Positions 6,464-13,607 of a stretch of 13,607 nt of DNA are shown here, one piece after another. Each line of letters opens with the position of its first letter. Position 1 is the first letter of the stretch. Made by a program: the position numbers and the translations under genes. This DNA comes from Pseudomonadota bacterium (GTDB taxonomy: Bacteria > Pseudomonadota > Alphaproteobacteria > Rhizobiales > Devosiaceae): NCBI GenBank assembly GCA_023390785.1, contig JAEWCE010000189.1, positions 1 to 13,607 of the forward strand. The letters run 5' to 3'. Under the pieces are notes generated by a model. That model was not told where the DNA came from. It saw nothing but the letters and a program-made list of their open reading frames with translations, and did no database searches.

Positions 6464-6890
6464 CCTTGTAGGTGCCCTGTAGGAAGCCGCCGGCATTGAC
6501 CACCTGCATGTTGATGATGAGGTTGGTGAGTGGCAGGATGCCGAGCGCAAAGCTTTGCTGCTGGCTGGTGTAGGCATGGCTGGCGAGCCCCGAATAACTC
6601 ATCTGCACCGTCTCGCCACCGAGATAGCCCTCAGGCGATTCGGTGAGCGTCGGCGCCGCGAGCGTCACGGAATTGCTGCCCAGCGAGACCACGGTGACCG
6701 TGGCCGGCACCCCCAGCACCTGGTCCGACCCGAGCGTCTTGCCGTCGCTCGAGAGCGTCATGATTCCCGGCGTCGGCACCGCCAGGGTGCAGGTATCGCT
6801 GACCGTGCCGGTGAACACCACGTCGGTCGCCGCCAGTGCGGGCCCGGCCACGAGCCAGAGACCTCCCGCCAGACCCGCCAGTTTTCGCAT
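6438..6890 (-). CDS. Exported pilin-like protein, first tandem paralogue and first gene of the cluster
   Basis: A 150-residue protein with signal peptide MRKLAGLAGGLWLVAGPALA. The mature start ATDVVFTGTVSDTCTLAVPTPG looks like pilin or spore-coat-U-like subunits, where a first beta strand is followed by Cys. Seen: C34 and C149, PGIMTLS, a central strand-rich region, and the ending GGFLQGTYKARTVLTCS shared with the next gene. I chose the ATG at 6890, with GGGAG six bases upstream; a GTG at 6908 in frame lacks a good site. It heads the four-gene minus-strand unit; the 156 bp upstream (6891-7046) hold its promoter, for which I see no clear consensus. No usher, sortase or secretion ATPase gene is visible nearby, so if this is a pilus its assembly partners are elsewhere. 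The function is inferred, not shown. Confidence 0.82.
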   Translation of the reverse strand: MRKLAGLAGGLWLVAGPALAATDVVFTGTVSDTCTLAVPTPGIMTLSSDGKTLGSDQVLGVPATVTVVSLGSNSVTLAAPTLTESPEGYLGGETVQMSYSGLASHAYTSQQQSFALGILPLTNLIINMQVVNAGGFLQGTYKARTVLTCS

Positions 6891-7028
6891 GAACAACTCC
6901 CGATCCACCGCCAGACGTGTGCGAGGGATGGTCGAAGTTCATGGTTAACGAGACGATAAAACCAGCCGCTCTAGCAGTTCGAACGTAAGTAACACTAGCC
7001 GATCTACGCAGTTGGTCTTACGGATATT

Positions 7029-7045
7029 GCCGAGGGCGCCTCGGC
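7029..7045 (-). terminator. Hairpin directly after argG
   Basis: GCCGAGG (7029-7035), GCG, CCTCGGC (7039-7045): a perfect 7-bp stem one base past the argG stop codon. It is followed on the minus strand by the AT-rich AATATCCGTAAG rather than a T-run, so it is a moderate terminator candidate separating argG from the exported-protein cluster. Confidence 0.42.
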
Positions 7046-7046
7046 C

Positions 7047-8270
<1,224 letters not shown>

Positions 8271-8353
8271 GCGCGGTCGCTCCTTTTCGCCCGGACGGGC
8301 GCAATTTGCGGTCTTCTCTAGTCAAGCCGCCCGCCGCATGCAATGTCCGCTGC

Positions 8354-9004
8354 ATGCCGAGCTTCGTTCCGCCCCTCGCCACGATCCTGACCTTCGCCAT
8401 TGCCTCGCTGGTGCTGATCGTCACCCCCGGGCCCGACATGGCGCTGCAGCTTTCCCGCTCGATCAACTACGGCCGGGCGCACGGCATGATGACGTTTTTC
8501 GGCACCATGCTCGGCCTTCTGGTGCACTCGGCGCTGGTGGCGCTGGGTATTTCGATCCTGATCGTCGCCGCCCCGCCGGTGTTCCTGGCGCTCAAGATCG
8601 CCGGCGCCGTGTACCTGCTGTGGCTGGCCTGGCAGGCCATCCGCAAGGGCGGCGGCTTCCGGCTGGCCGCTGCCGCCCGACAGACCCCGACCCTGTGGCA
8701 GAGCTTTCTCGCCGGCGTGATGATCGACCTGCTCAACCCCAAGGTCGTCTTGTTCTTCGTGACCTTCCTGCCGCAATTCGTGCATGCCGGCGATCCCGGC
8801 GCCCCGGGGCAATTATTCTTCCTCGGGCTCGAATACTTCCTCTTGTCGCTGCCCGCCGGCGTGGCGCTGGTCTGGTTCGCCGCCTGGATCACCGCCGTGC
8901 TGACCCGCTCCAAGGCGGTCGAGCGCGTCCTCAACTGGGGCTTTGCCGGAGTCTTCGCCACCTTCGCCGCGATCATCCTCTCGGCACAGGCACGGCACGC
9001 GTGA
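8354..9004 (+). CDS. LysE/RhtB-family amino-acid exporter
   Basis: A 216-residue inner-membrane protein of the LysE superfamily, which exports amino acids such as lysine, arginine, homoserine or threonine. Seen: the family N-terminal signature VTPGPDMALQLSRSINYG (23-40) at the end of the first membrane helix. Hydrophobic helices follow around 48-70, 74-94, 118-142 (with DLLNPKVVLFFVTFLPQF, the second family signature), 157-182 and 190-212. The ATG at 8354 gives the usual start; the frame stays open upstream to a TTG at 8306, but that stretch has no hydrophobic or family character. No clear SD precedes the ATG, so initiation may be weak or leaderless. The gene is divergent from argG, which makes an arginine link tempting, but the substrate is not determined. 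It overlaps the next gene by GTGA. Confidence 0.93.
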   Translation: MPSFVPPLATILTFAIASLVLIVTPGPDMALQLSRSINYGRAHGMMTFFGTMLGLLVHSALVALGISILIVAAPPVFLALKIAGAVYLLWLAWQAIRKGGGFRLAAAARQTPTLWQSFLAGVMIDLLNPKVVLFFVTFLPQFVHAGDPGAPGQLFFLGLEYFLLSLPAGVALVWFAAWITAVLTRSKAVERVLNWGFAGVFATFAAIILSAQARHA

Positions 9005-9846
9005 ATTACCGCCACGCCTTCCACGCCGGAGGCTTCGTCGACGTGATGAAGCACGTCACGCTGACGCGGCTGGTCGAATATCTGAAGCTCAAGCCGGCGG
9101 CGTTCCGCGTCATCGACACCCATGCCGGCACCGGACTCTACTCCCTCACCGGCGAGGAGGCGCGGCGGTCGCCCGAGTGGCTCGATGGCATCGGCAAGCT
9201 GCTCGACGCCAGCCTCCCTGACCCGGTGCAGAGCCTGCTCGCGCCCTATCTCGACGTCGTCGCCGCACAGAACCGCAATGGCACGCTCGCCCGCTACCCC
9301 GGCTCGCCGCTCGTCGCCAGAACGCTGTTCAGGCCGCAGGATCGGTTGAGCGCGCTGGAGCTGCATCCGGCCGATTATCGCAAGCTGCGCGACCTGTTCG
9401 CCGGCGACGTGCAGGTGCGCGTCACCGAGCTCGACGGTTGGCTGGCGCTCAATGCCTATCTGCCACCCAAGGAAAAGCGGGGCCTGGTTCTGGTCGATCC
9501 ACCCTTCGAGGAGCCGGGCGAATGGACGCGGCTGGTCGAGGGGCTGACAAAGGCCCACCGCAAATGGTCGAGCGGCCTCTTCATGCTCTGGTATCCCCTG
9601 AAGGAACCGCGGGAGGTCAATAGCTTCGTCACCGCTCTCAAGGCCAGCGGCATCAGCAAGATGCTGCGCGCCGAGCTGACGGTATTGCCGCCCACCGCCG
9701 GCCGCCTCTACGGCTCCGGCCTCATCCTGGTCAATCCGCCCTTCACTCTGGAGGCAGAGTTGAATGTGATTCTACCCGGGCTTGCGAAGCTGCTGCAGCA
9801 GGGCCGTGGCGGTTCCCGGGTGGAGTGGATACGCGGCGAGAGCTGA
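9001..9846 (+). CDS. rlmJ: 23S rRNA (adenine(2030)-N6)-methyltransferase RlmJ
   Basis: A 281-residue SAM-dependent enzyme that methylates A2030 of 23S rRNA, the same length as the E. coli protein. Seen: the N-terminal signature NYRHAFHAGGFVDVMKHVTL (2-21), the SAM-binding DTHAGTGLYSL (39-49), ALELHP (118-123) and the catalytic VDPPF (165-169) with D166 at the family position; the usual DPPY is here DPPF. The ending has SGLILVNPPF. The start is GTG at 9001, overlapping the LysE-type stop as GTGA. The frame is open upstream to 8254, but that part is out-of-frame exporter coding and not real. The gene probably shares a transcript with the exporter, and ends only 10 bp before the stop of the convergent acetyltransferase gene. 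Confidence 0.95.
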   Translation: MNYRHAFHAGGFVDVMKHVTLTRLVEYLKLKPAAFRVIDTHAGTGLYSLTGEEARRSPEWLDGIGKLLDASLPDPVQSLLAPYLDVVAAQNRNGTLARYPGSPLVARTLFRPQDRLSALELHPADYRKLRDLFAGDVQVRVTELDGWLALNAYLPPKEKRGLVLVDPPFEEPGEWTRLVEGLTKAHRKWSSGLFMLWYPLKEPREVNSFVTALKASGISKMLRAELTVLPPTAGRLYGSGLILVNPPFTLEAELNVILPGLAKLLQQGRGGSRVEWIRGES

Positions 9847-9856
9847 ACCGGCATCA

Positions 9857-10282
9857 TCATAGCTTGAACAGATAGTACTGGATCGTCTCGTCCTCGATCG
9901 GGTCAAGGCCACGGTACAGCGCATTTGCCGCATCGTTGTCGAGTTCGGTGCCGAGCCAGGCCTCCTCGCAGCCGAGCTCGCGCGCCCAGGTGAACATCTC
10001 GCCCAGCATCGCGCGGGCAATGCCCTGCCGGCGGTGCGTCGAAGCCGTACCGACTTCATCGACATAGAGTTCGGTCGGCTTGTCGGGGTGCCGATGCACG
10101 ACGCCGGCACATTGGCCGACGACGACATTGCCCTCGAGCGCCAGCAGCAGCAAATGGCCAGGCGTCTGCAGGTACGCCGCCAGCCGCGCCCGATCGATCG
10201 GCTCATCGAAGACATCGGGGGCGATCTGCGCCAGCACCGGCTCGTCACCCGCACCGAGCCGCTTCAGGGCAATGGCCATCAT
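9857..10282 (-). CDS. GNAT-family N-acetyltransferase
   Basis: A 141-residue single-domain acetyltransferase that uses acetyl-CoA. Seen: LLLLALEGNVVVGQCAGVV (strands 2-3), LYVDEVGTASTHRRQGIARAML (72-93) with the acetyl-CoA pyrophosphate loop RRQGIA (84-89), then DNDAANALYRGL (115-126) and a final strand ETIQYYLFKL. The layout resembles aminoglycoside 3-N-acetyltransferase AAC(3)-I-like GNATs, but that likeness is shared by many uncharacterised members, so I do not propose antibiotic modification. The first of two adjacent ATGs (10282) overlaps the stop of the HAD gene as ATGA, so the pair is translationally coupled and perhaps functionally linked. Confidence 0.92.
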   Translation of the reverse strand: MMAIALKRLGAGDEPVLAQIAPDVFDEPIDRARLAAYLQTPGHLLLLALEGNVVVGQCAGVVHRHPDKPTELYVDEVGTASTHRRQGIARAMLGEMFTWARELGCEEAWLGTELDNDAANALYRGLDPIEDETIQYYLFKL

Positions 10283-10977
10283 CCGATCTCGGCGACCACT
10301 GCAACGACCTCGGCGATACGCTTGAGTCGCCGAAAGCGAGCGGTGTCCCGGGGGTCGCTATCGATATCCATGGACCAGACATAGTCCGATGGAATGTGGA
10401 CGCCGAAGCACCCGGCCGCGATGGCCGGCACGACATCGGCCCGCATTGAATTGCCGATCATCATGGCCCGGTCGGGACCATCGCCGTGGCGCGTGAATAT
10501 GCGCGTATAGACCTGCGATGTCTTGTTGGACACGATCTCGATTTCGGCGAAATAGCCGAGCAGGCCGGAGGCCGCGAGCTTGCGCTCCTGGTCCACGAGA
10601 TCGCCGCGGGTGACGACCAGCAGCTTGTGCGTGGATTTGAGCGCGTCCAGCGTTTCGTGCACCCCCGGGTACGGATCGACCGGATGCACCAGCATTTCGC
10701 GCCCGATCTGCAGGATGGCGCCGACGGACGAGGACGGCAGCTCGCCGCCACAGGTGGCAAGCGCCGCTTCGATCATCGACAGCGTGAAGCTTTTGACGCC
10801 GAAACCGTAAATCGAGACGTTGGCCGTTTCGGTTTGGTGCAGCCGCTCCTCGAGCCGGACGGCGTCGACGTAGGGCGCCAGCAGCTCGAGAAACCGCCTC
10901 TTGCTGTCCACGAAGTATTTCTCGTGGTCCCACAGGGTATCGTCGGCATCAAAGCCGATCGTCGTCAGCGTGCGCAT
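10279..10977 (-). CDS. HAD-superfamily hydrolase (probable small-molecule phosphatase)
   Basis: A 232-residue cytosolic haloacid dehalogenase-like phosphatase. Seen: motif I FDADDTLW (9-16) with nucleophile D10 and acid D12, a helical cap at about 18-95 (C1 type), motif II VVTRGD (T123), motif III lysine in NKTS (K152), and motif IV GNSMRADVVPA (175-185) with D181. Motif IV has GN where many members have GD, which is common in the subfamily of proteins with GNS-type motif IV and should leave D181 as the metal ligand. The substrate is unknown. It lies 30 bp after rlmN and overlaps the acetyltransferase by ATGA, so the three minus-strand genes look like one operon. Confidence 0.93.
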   Translation of the reverse strand: MRTLTTIGFDADDTLWDHEKYFVDSKRRFLELLAPYVDAVRLEERLHQTETANVSIYGFGVKSFTLSMIEAALATCGGELPSSSVGAILQIGREMLVHPVDPYPGVHETLDALKSTHKLLVVTRGDLVDQERKLAASGLLGYFAEIEIVSNKTSQVYTRIFTRHGDGPDRAMMIGNSMRADVVPAIAAGCFGVHIPSDYVWSMDIDSDPRDTARFRRLKRIAEVVAVVAEIG

Positions 10978-11007
10978 CGGTCCACACGAAGCAGGGCGGC
11001 GTCGAGC

Positions 11008-12240
11008 TCAGGCACCGAGCAGCGCCTCGCGGTCCTTCTTCTTGAGCCGCTCCGTTTCGGATTTGAGCTGGCCGCAGGCGGCGAAGATATCGCGGCCGCG
11101 CGGCGTGCGCACCGGCGAGGCATAGCCGGCGCGATTGACGATATCGGCAAACTTCTCGATCCGCGCCGAGCTCGAGCAGTCATAATTGGTGCCAGGCCAT
11201 GGGTTGAACGGGATCAGATTGATCTTGGCTGGAATGCCGCTCAACAGGCGCACCAGCTCCCGCGCATCGGCGTCGGAATCGTTGATGTCCTTCAGCATCA
11301 CATATTCGAAGGTGATGCGGCGGGCGTTGCTCAGCCCGGGATAGTCGCGGCAGGCCTGGATCAGCTCCTTCAGCGGATATTTCTTGTTGATCGGCACCAG
11401 CATGTCGCGCAGATCGTCGCGCACCGCATGCAGCGAGATCGCGAGCATGACGCCGATCTCGCGCCCGGTGGGTTCGATCTGCGGCACGACGCCGGAAGTC
11501 GACAGCGTAATGCGCCGCTTGCTGAGCGCGATGCCGTCCTCCGCCGAGGCGATCAGCAGCGCCTGCTTGACGTTGTCGTAATTGTAGAGCGGCTCGCCCA
11601 TCCCCATCATCACCACATTGGTGATGGCGCGGCTGTCGCCCTCGCTGCCGCCCGAACCGCGCGGCGCCGGCACCAGCCCGCCATCGTCGGGCCGCACGCC
11701 GCCGGGAAAATCGCCCAGTCGCTCGCGCGCCATCAGCACCTGCCCGAGGATTTCGCCGGCGCTGAGGTTGCGCACCAGCGTCTGCGTGCCGGTGTGGCAG
11801 AACGAGCAGGTGAGCGTGCAGCCGACCTGCGAGCTCACGCACAGTGTGCCGCGGTCCTCCTCGGGGATATAGACGGTCTCGATCTCGACCGGCGGCAGTT
11901 TCGGGTTCTGCGGATCGCGGAAGCGGAACAGCCATTTGCGCGTCCCGTCCACCGACACCTGCTCGCTGACGATCTCGGGCCGGTCGAGCAGGAAATTGTC
12001 AGCCAGCGTCTGCCGGATCCCCTTCTGGATGTTGCTCATCCGCTCGAAGTCGGTGACGCCGTTGACGTAGATCCAGTTCCACAGCTGGCTCGCCCGCATC
12101 CGGCTCTCGCGCTCGTCGAGGCCGATCGCGGCCAGCGCCGCCCTGAGCTCGGACTTGCCGAGCCCGACAAGCGAATTCCGCCGCGGCGCCGAGGGACGCG
12201 CGGGCTGGCTCGCATGGTCGAGATTGAGGGCAATGCTCAT
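11008..12240 (-). CDS. rlmN: Dual-specificity 23S rRNA (A2503)/tRNA (A37) C2-methyltransferase RlmN
   Basis: A 410-residue radical-SAM enzyme methylating carbon 2 of A2503 in 23S rRNA and of A37 in some tRNAs, affecting decoding accuracy. Seen: an N-terminal RNA-binding part with SQLWNWIYVNGVTDFERMSN (51-70), the 4Fe-4S motif CTLTCSFC (C141, C145, C148), MMGMGEPLYNYDNV (211-224), STSGVVPQI, SLHAV, and the paired catalytic cysteines C134 (TLCVSSQVGC) and C389 (AACGQL). A Gly/Pro/Asp-rich insert at about 178-203 makes it longer than the 384-residue E. coli enzyme, as I recall for other alphaproteobacteria. The ATG at 12240 is chosen because upstream codons show no family sequence; GGA six bases before it is a weak SD. 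It heads the rlmN-HAD-GNAT row. Confidence 0.97.
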   Translation of the reverse strand: MSIALNLDHASQPARPSAPRRNSLVGLGKSELRAALAAIGLDERESRMRASQLWNWIYVNGVTDFERMSNIQKGIRQTLADNFLLDRPEIVSEQVSVDGTRKWLFRFRDPQNPKLPPVEIETVYIPEEDRGTLCVSSQVGCTLTCSFCHTGTQTLVRNLSAGEILGQVLMARERLGDFPGGVRPDDGGLVPAPRGSGGSEGDSRAITNVVMMGMGEPLYNYDNVKQALLIASAEDGIALSKRRITLSTSGVVPQIEPTGREIGVMLAISLHAVRDDLRDMLVPINKKYPLKELIQACRDYPGLSNARRITFEYVMLKDINDSDADARELVRLLSGIPAKINLIPFNPWPGTNYDCSSSARIEKFADIVNRAGYASPVRTPRGRDIFAACGQLKSETERLKKKDREALLGA

Positions 12241-12361
12241 GGCAGGTCCGGATTGGCGGCGCGGGATAACATAATGCGCGGCCGGGCGCAAAAAAGAGCC
12301 TCCGAAAGGTTTGGACGATCGGATGCCCCTCGCGGCCGATCGGCCAGGGCGCAACGCAAAA
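12241..12361 (-). other. Intergenic region between IalB-like gene and rlmN, possible terminator plus rlmN promoter
   Basis: On the minus strand the 121 bp read from the IalB-like stop towards rlmN. A perfect palindrome GGCCGATCGGCC (12345-12334) comes first, then CCTTTCGGAGGCTC followed by six T (12295-12290), a weak hairpin with a T-run that could end transcription. After it, TATGTT near 12272 is a possible -10 for rlmN without a convincing -35. Confidence 0.3.
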
Positions 12362-12877
12362 CTAGCAGCCGCTGTCGATGGCGCGGCTGGCGGCCGTGGC
12401 GCCGCTCAGCGAGAAGGTCTCGTTGACCAGGATGCCTTTGGTGCTGGTGCCCTGGATGGAGAGCGACGAGCCGGCGCGCATGGCCCCCGCGAGGCTGTCT
12501 GCCTGCGACGCATCGAGCAGCCAGGCGGCATCCTTCTGCGTGAACAGGTCATAGCTCTGCCCACCGATACTGAGCGTCGCCGGCTGGTCGGGAGCGAATT
12601 CGAACCCGGCGACGAGGTTGAGTTCGTTGCTGATGTTCTCGGAGGGCCGGTGCGTCAGATAGAGATAGGCCTGCGTATAGCCATCGGGCGACGGCTCGAC
12701 CGAAACCGGCTTGCTCATGGCAAAGCATACCGCCCCGGCGCCGCCGCTGGAGGCCGAGTACGCCGCCCAATCCTTGAATGTGCCGATCACCTGCACCGAC
12801 TGCGCGCCGGCGCTGGTCGCAAGGCCGCACGCGGCAAGCGCGGCGAAAACAGCGAAGGCGGCAGGGCGGGCAGTCAT
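12362..12877 (-). CDS. Invasion-associated locus B (IalB) family periplasmic protein, short paralogue
   Basis: A 171-residue exported protein with a signal peptide ending SAGAQS (residue 26-27). Seen: the IalB layout of GTFKDWAAY (32-40), CFAMSKP (51-57), AYLYLTHRPSENISNE (70-85), AGFEF, LFTQKDAAWLLD (111-122) and an ending TFSLSGATAASRAIDSGC. C51 and C171 are probably disulfide-bonded. The family is named after a Bartonella protein linked to erythrocyte entry, but it is widespread in free-living Hyphomicrobiales, so no pathogenic role should be read into the name. The ATG at 12877 has AGAGG five bases upstream. It follows a longer paralogue in the same direction with 64 bp between, likely co-transcribed. 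Confidence 0.92.
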   Translation of the reverse strand: MTARPAAFAVFAALAACGLATSAGAQSVQVIGTFKDWAAYSASSGGAGAVCFAMSKPVSVEPSPDGYTQAYLYLTHRPSENISNELNLVAGFEFAPDQPATLSIGGQSYDLFTQKDAAWLLDASQADSLAGAMRAGSSLSIQGTSTKGILVNETFSLSGATAASRAIDSGC

Positions 12878-12941
12878 GAAACCTCTGACGATTGGCGCAT
12901 CAGCATTGCCGGCAAACTCCGCCGGCCGGGCGCGCGTTCCC

Positions 12942-13577
12942 TTATGGGCACGCCTTGTCGATGGCGTCCATTGCCGCCGTCACCCCGGACAGCGAATAGG
13001 TGTCGGTGGTCTTGGTGCCGCGCGACGAGGTGCCGTGCACCACGAGCTTGGAGCCCTTCTTCAGGGCCGCGACGAACCCGGGTTCGTCATCCATGCTGGC
13101 AAGCCAGGCGGCCTCGTCGTCCTTGATGGCGGTGGAGGGATCGTCGGGGATCGACTTCATCGGCCACGCTTTGCCGTCGATGTCGGCCGAATGGGTGAAG
13201 CTCGCCGAGGTCGGTTGCATCGGATAGCCGATCAGCGTCTGCACCTCGTTGCGCACCTTGCGGAACACCGGATTGCCCTTGGCGTCCTTGGCGGCGCTTC
13301 CGTCGGGGTTGATCGCCGGCGCCTTGTCGCGGTGGATGACGAGGAAATGCGCGGGATCGCGGTTGATCGGCTTGCCGTTGACCTGCGTCGGCTCCGAGCT
13401 GTCGGGCGCCGCCGAAATGAAGCAGATCTTGCCGTAATCGTCCTTGCCCTGCCAGGCGGTCCACGCCTTGAACGTACCCAGATTGGTCGGCGCACTCTGC
13501 GCCAGAGCAGGCGCCGCCGACGCCGCAAGGACAGTTGCCATCAGGCCGGGGAGGAGCCGGTACCGCGTAAAAGTCAT
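12942..13577 (-). CDS. IalB-family periplasmic protein, long paralogue
   Basis: A 211-residue exported protein with a signal peptide ending APALAQS (residue 27-28). It keeps the IalB frame: GTFKAWTAWQ (34-43), ICFISAAP (51-58), HFLVIHRDKAP (77-87), EAAWLA, ALKKGSKLVVHGTSSRGT (171-188) and DTYSLSGVTAAMDAIDKAC, with C52 and C210 as the conserved pair. It is 40 residues longer than its neighbour, mainly through a charged Asp/Lys/Gly/Asn stretch (about 88-112) and a Pro/Asp-rich loop (about 138-152). The ATG at 13577 begins a good signal peptide; GGGG about 13 bases upstream is a poor SD. A GCCGGC-N7-GCCGGC hairpin (12908-12926) lies after its stop and might reduce read-through into the second gene. 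The promoter is beyond the right edge. Confidence 0.92.
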   Translation of the reverse strand: MTFTRYRLLPGLMATVLAASAAPALAQSAPTNLGTFKAWTAWQGKDDYGKICFISAAPDSSEPTQVNGKPINRDPAHFLVIHRDKAPAINPDGSAAKDAKGNPVFRKVRNEVQTLIGYPMQPTSASFTHSADIDGKAWPMKSIPDDPSTAIKDDEAAWLASMDDEPGFVAALKKGSKLVVHGTSSRGTKTTDTYSLSGVTAAMDAIDKACP

Positions 13578-13607
13578 GTCCTGAATACCCCTGAACAGAG
13601 TGGCAGC

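Noticed and set aside
6984..7022. CGTAAG ... CTTACG inverted repeat upstream of the exported cluster
   Set aside because: Only six bases per arm with a 27-base gap and no extension, so it is easily due to chance. No promoter consensus could be tied to it.
9847..9856. Possible bidirectional terminator between rlmJ and the acetyltransferase gene
   Set aside because: Only 10 bp separate the stop codons, and I saw no hairpin with T-run there or at the gene ends.
10486..12426. A 646-codon open frame on the plus strand
   Set aside because: It lies wholly antisense to rlmN and the HAD gene, whose motifs are intact. Its translation is rich in Arg, His, Asp and Leu, without domains, as expected from a high-GC shadow frame.

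Overview
The window is high-GC DNA from an alphaproteobacterium. Two IalB-family periplasmic proteins, an alphaproteobacterial-type RlmN with an internal insert, and the gene neighbours fit the Hyphomicrobiales; a Devosia-like genome is my best guess, not a demonstrated placement. Coding is dense and mostly on the minus strand. No tRNA, rRNA, CRISPR array, transposase or phage gene is visible. The longest gene-free stretch is 811-1074 (264 bp), which holds a promoter match and a repeat.

Left part (1-2958): an ECF sigma factor cut by the window edge sits downstream of, and overlaps by ATGA, a carboxymuconolactone decarboxylase (CMD/AhpD-like) gene. Upstream of the pair is TGTCACA-N16-CGTC, the promoter signature known for group ECF41, so this looks like a self-activating ECF41-CMD module. 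Next comes a pair of inverted REP-like palindromes, then typA/bipA with a good sigma-70-type promoter.

Middle part (3018-7045): a cytosolic PAS-PAS-GGDEF-EAL protein with intact synthesis, hydrolysis and product-inhibition motifs, preceded by a perfect 14-bp palindrome. Upstream of it lies the least familiar part of the window, a compact minus-strand cluster of four small exported proteins (6890 down to 5305). The first two are diverged tandem paralogues that look pilin-like. The third looks like an Ig/chaperone-like beta-sandwich. The fourth has a TTG start inside the third and ends in an amphipathic helix. The first three genes are joined by two copies of the same 10-bp start/stop overlap. 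I could not assign the cluster to a named system; it is the best candidate here for an undescribed envelope or surface system.

Right part (7029-13577): argG (arginine synthesis) is divergent from a LysE-type exporter gene, which overlaps rlmJ (23S rRNA m6A2030 methylase). RlmJ converges, with a 10-bp gap, on a minus-strand row of rlmN, a HAD phosphatase and a GNAT acetyltransferase. Two tandem IalB-family genes close the window. The rRNA modification genes rlmJ and rlmN and the ribosome GTPase typA share a translation theme, but they are separate transcription units and probably neighbours by chance.
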